A stretch of DNA of 7,152 bases from Anaerolineae bacterium (GTDB taxonomy: Bacteria > Chloroflexota > Anaerolineae > JACIWP01). The stretch spans positions 1 through 7,152 of the forward strand of contig JACIWP010000172.1 in NCBI GenBank assembly GCA_014360855.1. The letters run 5' to 3'. Shown here in pieces: positions 6,101 through 7,152 of the stretch. Each line of letters starts with the position of its first letter. The first letter of the stretch is position 1. The position numbers and the translations under genes were made by a program. The notes below the pieces were generated by a model. That model searched no databases. It was not told the DNA's origin and saw nothing but the letters and a program-made list of their open reading frames with translations.

Positions 6101-6773
6101 TGCGGAAGGCCTGGCGGTAGATATCGGTGATGGCATTGACTGTGGCGATCCATTTGGCGCTGTCCAGGCCGGCGGCTTTCAGGCAGTCGTTGGCGCTGGC
6201 GTCCGCCGGCGTCGTCTCGCCGTACATGCCCACCGAAATCTGCACCCAGGCGACGCGCGGGTCGTTATCATAGCGGGCGGCCAGGGCGCGCACGAAGTTG
6301 CCGAATTTCTGCTGATAGAGGGGGTTCCAGTAATGCGGGATGCGCTTGCCGCCGCAGTAGGCAGAGGGCACGCCGGCGTTATACACCCACAGCGGTGTGG
6401 TGCTGTCCGCTGGGGATTCGTTGCGGAAGGTGTCCACCGCAATGCCCACCGGCTTACCGGCGGCCTCCTGATTGTCCAGCCAGGTATCGATGAGGCCCCA
6501 TTGATACTGCCCCTCGGCCGGCTCCAGCGCGCTCCAGGACCAATCCTGGTGCCCTCCTACAATGATGCCGGGATAGTTGGCCGGCGTCAGGCCGGAGCGG
6601 CTGTCGTCCTGGAACACGTAGATGCCCGGGGCAGGGACGCGCGGGGCGGAGAACTGCGCCTGGGCCCCCGCCGGCGAACGAGCATCCACCGGCAGGCCTC
6701 GATACAGCACAATGAGCATCAGCAACAGCCCACCCACTCGCGCGGCCCAGCGCGCGGCCACAGAGCTTTTCAT
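3156..6773 (-). CDS. Secreted modular protein: putative glycosidase-like TIM barrel, two DNRLRE domains, Ig-like domain, 1205 aa
   Basis: Residues are numbered from the ATG at 6773. Residues 1-39 form a Sec signal peptide (basic start, core GGLLLMLIVLY, cleavage probably after AQA). About 50-375 resembles a glycoside hydrolase clan A-type barrel: SWSALEPAEGQYQW is the typical first-strand pattern, SVGMYGE gives a candidate acid/base Glu186, and PIAWEG a candidate nucleophile Glu298. About 380-550 is a beta-sandwich like carbohydrate-binding modules (GTWKRVSFVLYDALF, DFHIDCRGDGDE). Thr-Pro linkers at 555-607, 792-814 and 1002-1077 separate two DNRLRE-type domains (611-791 and 815-997), each with an RFDLS- or AFDLS-type strand, an ATW motif, a DIT-LV-W-segment and a final RPxLxxxY strand. 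Residues 1078-1188 form an Ig-like ASH/choice-of-anchor-type domain (IDFGSLPAG, FTPPASG, ALRGAG). The tail is GRTLLPLILLYAGGGR. The substrate is unknown; a structural rather than catalytic barrel is possible. A GTG at 6776 is an alternative start. Confidence 0.85.
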   Translation of the reverse strand: MKSSVAARWAARVGGLLLMLIVLYRGLPVDARSPAGAQAQFSAPRVPAPGIYVFQDDSRSGLTPANYPGIIVGGHQDWSWSALEPAEGQYQWGLIDTWLDNQEAAGKPVGIAVDTFRNESPADSTTPLWVYNAGVPSAYCGGKRIPHYWNPLYQQKFGNFVRALAARYDNDPRVAWVQISVGMYGETTPADASANDCLKAAGLDSAKWIATVNAITDIYRQAFRNKPLFLQFAPRFLSPCERREFTNYAASLGVGLKHNGLAADADATVINDPGYSLYQCGAYDPILLHWTEVPIAWEGTYPYYLADSTLAYWGILSGLAKHADYLVLGRQIITDTANADILRFANRLLGQDVSTAPAAWVALRESGFYWYAERGNFGEWLTQDDTVPGGDTRAITWRDGFCNPQQTSRTAQDYCEGYEIQQGSLVDEVNVSYLAGTKEGWITRRTDQASGNPYMFFKLDDAFTTTAPVTITVTYFDRGYDAWELKYDGANSPAESAGIVYKTNTGTWKRVSFVLYDALFSNRGAGGSDFHIDCRGDGDEIIHMVVVERQPALLPAPTPTATPAGGATSTPTLTPTRTATSSAVTPTRTPTPTMTATPAGTSTPTVPATGRDDALAEADTTLDLYQPGVNFGANPMLQVVEDSRQEILLRFDLSEIPRDAIITSAQMYLYFGERSAVDTITAAVYAVNRHWVEHEATWGQAAVGQAWSAGGANGVPGDRRGEPAAITILTGLGWASWDITALVQEWVSGALPNEGVLIRGEAGVHPYVRYSAYSREYADAGKRPYLSVSYFIPTPTPTPTPLYTPTPTASPVPTTIVLQRGLDGYQGVRDTSLDAWNPNQAHGAEDALWLRGDNALRVLVAFDLSSIPPYATILQATLSIWPTYRYPSQSMVITVHRVTKAWEEAAATWNTARAGVPWQTPGGDYDTTPAAVQTASNINTWLNFDITSLVADWVRDPAGNFGVLLLGPGQGSLYYRFASSEYTVSPASRPKLQIVYQVPAVIPTATPTATVMPTSTPTPTVTRTATPTITYTPTETATPTWTVTPAFTPTPTATATSTATPTATATLGPTPTLTATPACEVRIAVSRRSIDFGSLPAGRTAQEEVWVSFPPIANGCANLVITGASFVDGRAFRLARPTEFPLVIPRGQYESFVIAFTPPASGVWNDTLVIFSNAANPADGMVALRGAGMGRTLLPLILLYAGGGR
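3543..3770 (-). repeat. Low-complexity Thr-Pro linker 3 (about 76 codons)
   Basis: Degenerate repeats of ACG/ACC-CCG/CCC-ACG/ACC-GCC triplets encode a TPTATPT-type linker between the second DNRLRE domain and the Ig-like domain. It is the longest of the three linkers and contains aromatic or bulky interruptions (ITYTPTE, TWTVTPAF). Codons vary, so exact DNA repeats are short. Confidence 0.85.
4332..4400 (-). repeat. Low-complexity Thr-Pro linker 2 (about 23 codons)
   Basis: A short PTPTPTPTP tract followed by LYTPTPTASPVPTT joins the two DNRLRE-type domains. Alternating Pro/Thr codons make the DNA locally repetitive, with GTCGGCGT-like units on the plus strand. Confidence 0.8.
4953..5111 (-). 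repeat. Low-complexity Thr-Pro linker 1 (about 53 codons)
   Basis: A Thr/Pro/Ala/Ser-rich tract (APTPTATPAGG through TPTVPATG) separates the catalytic-like half of the protein from the tandem DNRLRE-type domains. Such tracts are typical flexible extracellular linkers, often O-glycosylated in other systems. Confidence 0.85.
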
Positions 6774-6779
6774 CACTTA

Positions 6780-6787
6780 CCACCCCT
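6780..6787 (-). promoter_or_regulatory. Ribosome binding site deciding the start of the large secreted-protein gene
   Basis: AGGGGTGG on the minus strand is 6 bases from the ATG at 6773 but only 3 bases from the in-frame GTG at 6776. Normal spacing favours the ATG, so the protein begins MKSSVAARW. Confidence 0.6.
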
Positions 6788-6812
6788 GGAGATGCGTTAT
6801 GCGAAGCAAAGG

Positions 6813-6887
6813 CCGGCGTTGCACAATTGGCCTATACATTATATAATGACGGGAAACTGACCACCTCGTCACGGCATACAACGCCGG
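6813..6887. repeat. 9-bp perfect inverted repeat flanking the plus-strand promoter
   Basis: CCGGCGTTG (6813-6821) and CAACGCCGG (6879-6887) are exact inverse complements separated by 57 bases. The left arm overlaps the -35 of the NUDIX-gene promoter and the right arm lies just downstream of its predicted start. The arms could be paired operator half-sites or a long-range hairpin in either leader RNA; chance is also possible because GCCGGC is very common in this DNA. Confidence 0.4.
6819..6847 (+). promoter_or_regulatory. Promoter of the NUDIX-like gene
   Basis: TTGCAC (6819-6824), 17 bases, then a perfect TATAAT (6842-6847). The -10 sits in the 10-bp palindrome ATTATATAAT (6838-6847), so a TATAAT also reads on the minus strand, although without a matching -35. 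Predicted start is near 6854, giving a leader of about 105 bases. Confidence 0.65.
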
Positions 6888-6906
6888 AAAATCCGATTCC
6901 GCCCCG

Positions 6907-6935
6907 AGTATAACAGACGAACCGTAAAGGGACAA
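6907..6935 (-). promoter_or_regulatory. Candidate promoter of the large secreted-protein gene
   Basis: On the minus strand, TTGTCC (6935-6930), 17 bases, then TATACT (6912-6907). Predicted start is near 6900, giving a leader of about 127 bases. It faces the NUDIX promoter, so the two primary transcripts would overlap for roughly 45 bases. Confidence 0.5.
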
Positions 6936-6958
6936 AACGGGCCAGGAAAGAGGTGCGC

Positions 6959-7152
6959 ATGGCTTCACTGCAACCGGATAAACCCCTGGAAGCGTGGCAG
7001 GTATTGGGAGAGCGGGTCGTATATGACAATCTCCCCTGGCTGAGGCTGATCGAACAGCATGTGCTGTTGCCCAACGGCCGGCATATCGAGCGATATCTGG
7101 TCAGCGAAGGCCCCGACGAGGTGATGATGTTCCCCGTGACCCCGGAGGGCCT
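6959..7152 (+). CDS. N-terminal part of a probable NUDIX hydrolase (ADP-ribose pyrophosphatase-like; partial)
   Basis: An open frame of 64 codons starts at the ATG at 6959, five bases after AAAGAGG (6947-6953), and continues past the right edge. It reads WQVLGERVVYDNLPWLRLI, then HVLLPNGRHIERYLVSEGPDEV, then MMFPVTPEG. This series of N-terminal strands (v-Y-d-n-W-l-r, then l-P-n-G, then a strand before V-x-P-V-T-x-E-G) is the usual entry into ADP-ribose/ADP-sugar pyrophosphatases of the NUDIX superfamily, cytoplasmic enzymes that split nucleoside-diphosphate-linked by-products. The diagnostic Nudix box (GX5EX7REUXEEXGU) would lie beyond the window, so catalytic competence cannot be judged. 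It is transcribed divergently from the large secreted-protein gene. Confidence 0.7.
   Translation, partial: MASLQPDKPLEAWQVLGERVVYDNLPWLRLIEQHVLLPNGRHIERYLVSEGPDEVMMFPVTPEG

Noticed and set aside
6838..6843. Minus-strand TATAAT as the main -10 of the secreted-protein gene
   Set aside because: It reads on the minus strand only because ATTATATAAT is palindromic; at 16-18 bases upstream there is no -35-like hexamer, unlike the candidate at 6935-6907.
5808..6860. Long plus-strand open frame (350 codons) antisense to the secreted-protein gene
   Set aside because: It is an antisense shadow of a strongly supported gene in GC-rich DNA; its translation is rich in Gly/Arg/Val/His with no recognisable domain, and it runs through the divergent promoter region.

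Overview
The window looks like a chromosomal fragment from a GC-rich bacterium, most likely Chloroflexota (Anaerolineae-like). The reasons are a large secreted protein stitched together by Thr-Pro 'TPTPTAT' linkers and ending in a short Leu-Pro tail, DNRLRE-type beta domains, a tungsten-type aldehyde:ferredoxin oxidoreductase (AOR), and TTGACA/TATAAT promoters with strong GGAGG ribosome sites. The assignment rests on style and gene content; no marker gene is present.

Layout: (1) 1-2583, minus strand: an AOR-family oxidoreductase (2583-685), a 48-residue single-span membrane protein (661-515), a DUF6506-like protein (508-182) and the first 36 codons of a Tat-exported protein running off the left edge (110-1). 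The spacing suggests one transcription unit, but a near-consensus promoter inside the AOR stop region could drive the last three genes separately. (2) 2584-2731: divergent control region in which the AOR promoter and the ridA promoter share an overlapping -35 box. (3) 2732-3115, plus strand: RidA enamine/imine deaminase. (4) 3123-3151: 12-bp hairpin acting as a shared terminator for convergent ridA and the large minus-strand gene. (5) 3156-6773, minus strand: a 1205-residue secreted modular protein (putative glycosidase-like TIM barrel, beta-sandwich, two DNRLRE domains, Ig-like domain, C-terminal tail). (6) 6774-6958: divergent control region with facing promoters and a 9-bp inverted repeat. 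(7) 6959-7152, plus strand: 5' part of a probable NUDIX hydrolase.

The AOR would carry out low-potential oxidation of an aldehyde-like substrate in the cytoplasm. RidA removes reactive enamines, NUDIX enzymes remove nucleotide-diphosphate by-products, and the large protein acts outside the cell on an unknown, probably polysaccharide, substrate. No CRISPR array, tRNA, rRNA, insertion sequence or phage gene was seen. The least described part is the AOR / small membrane protein / DUF6506 / Tat-protein cluster.
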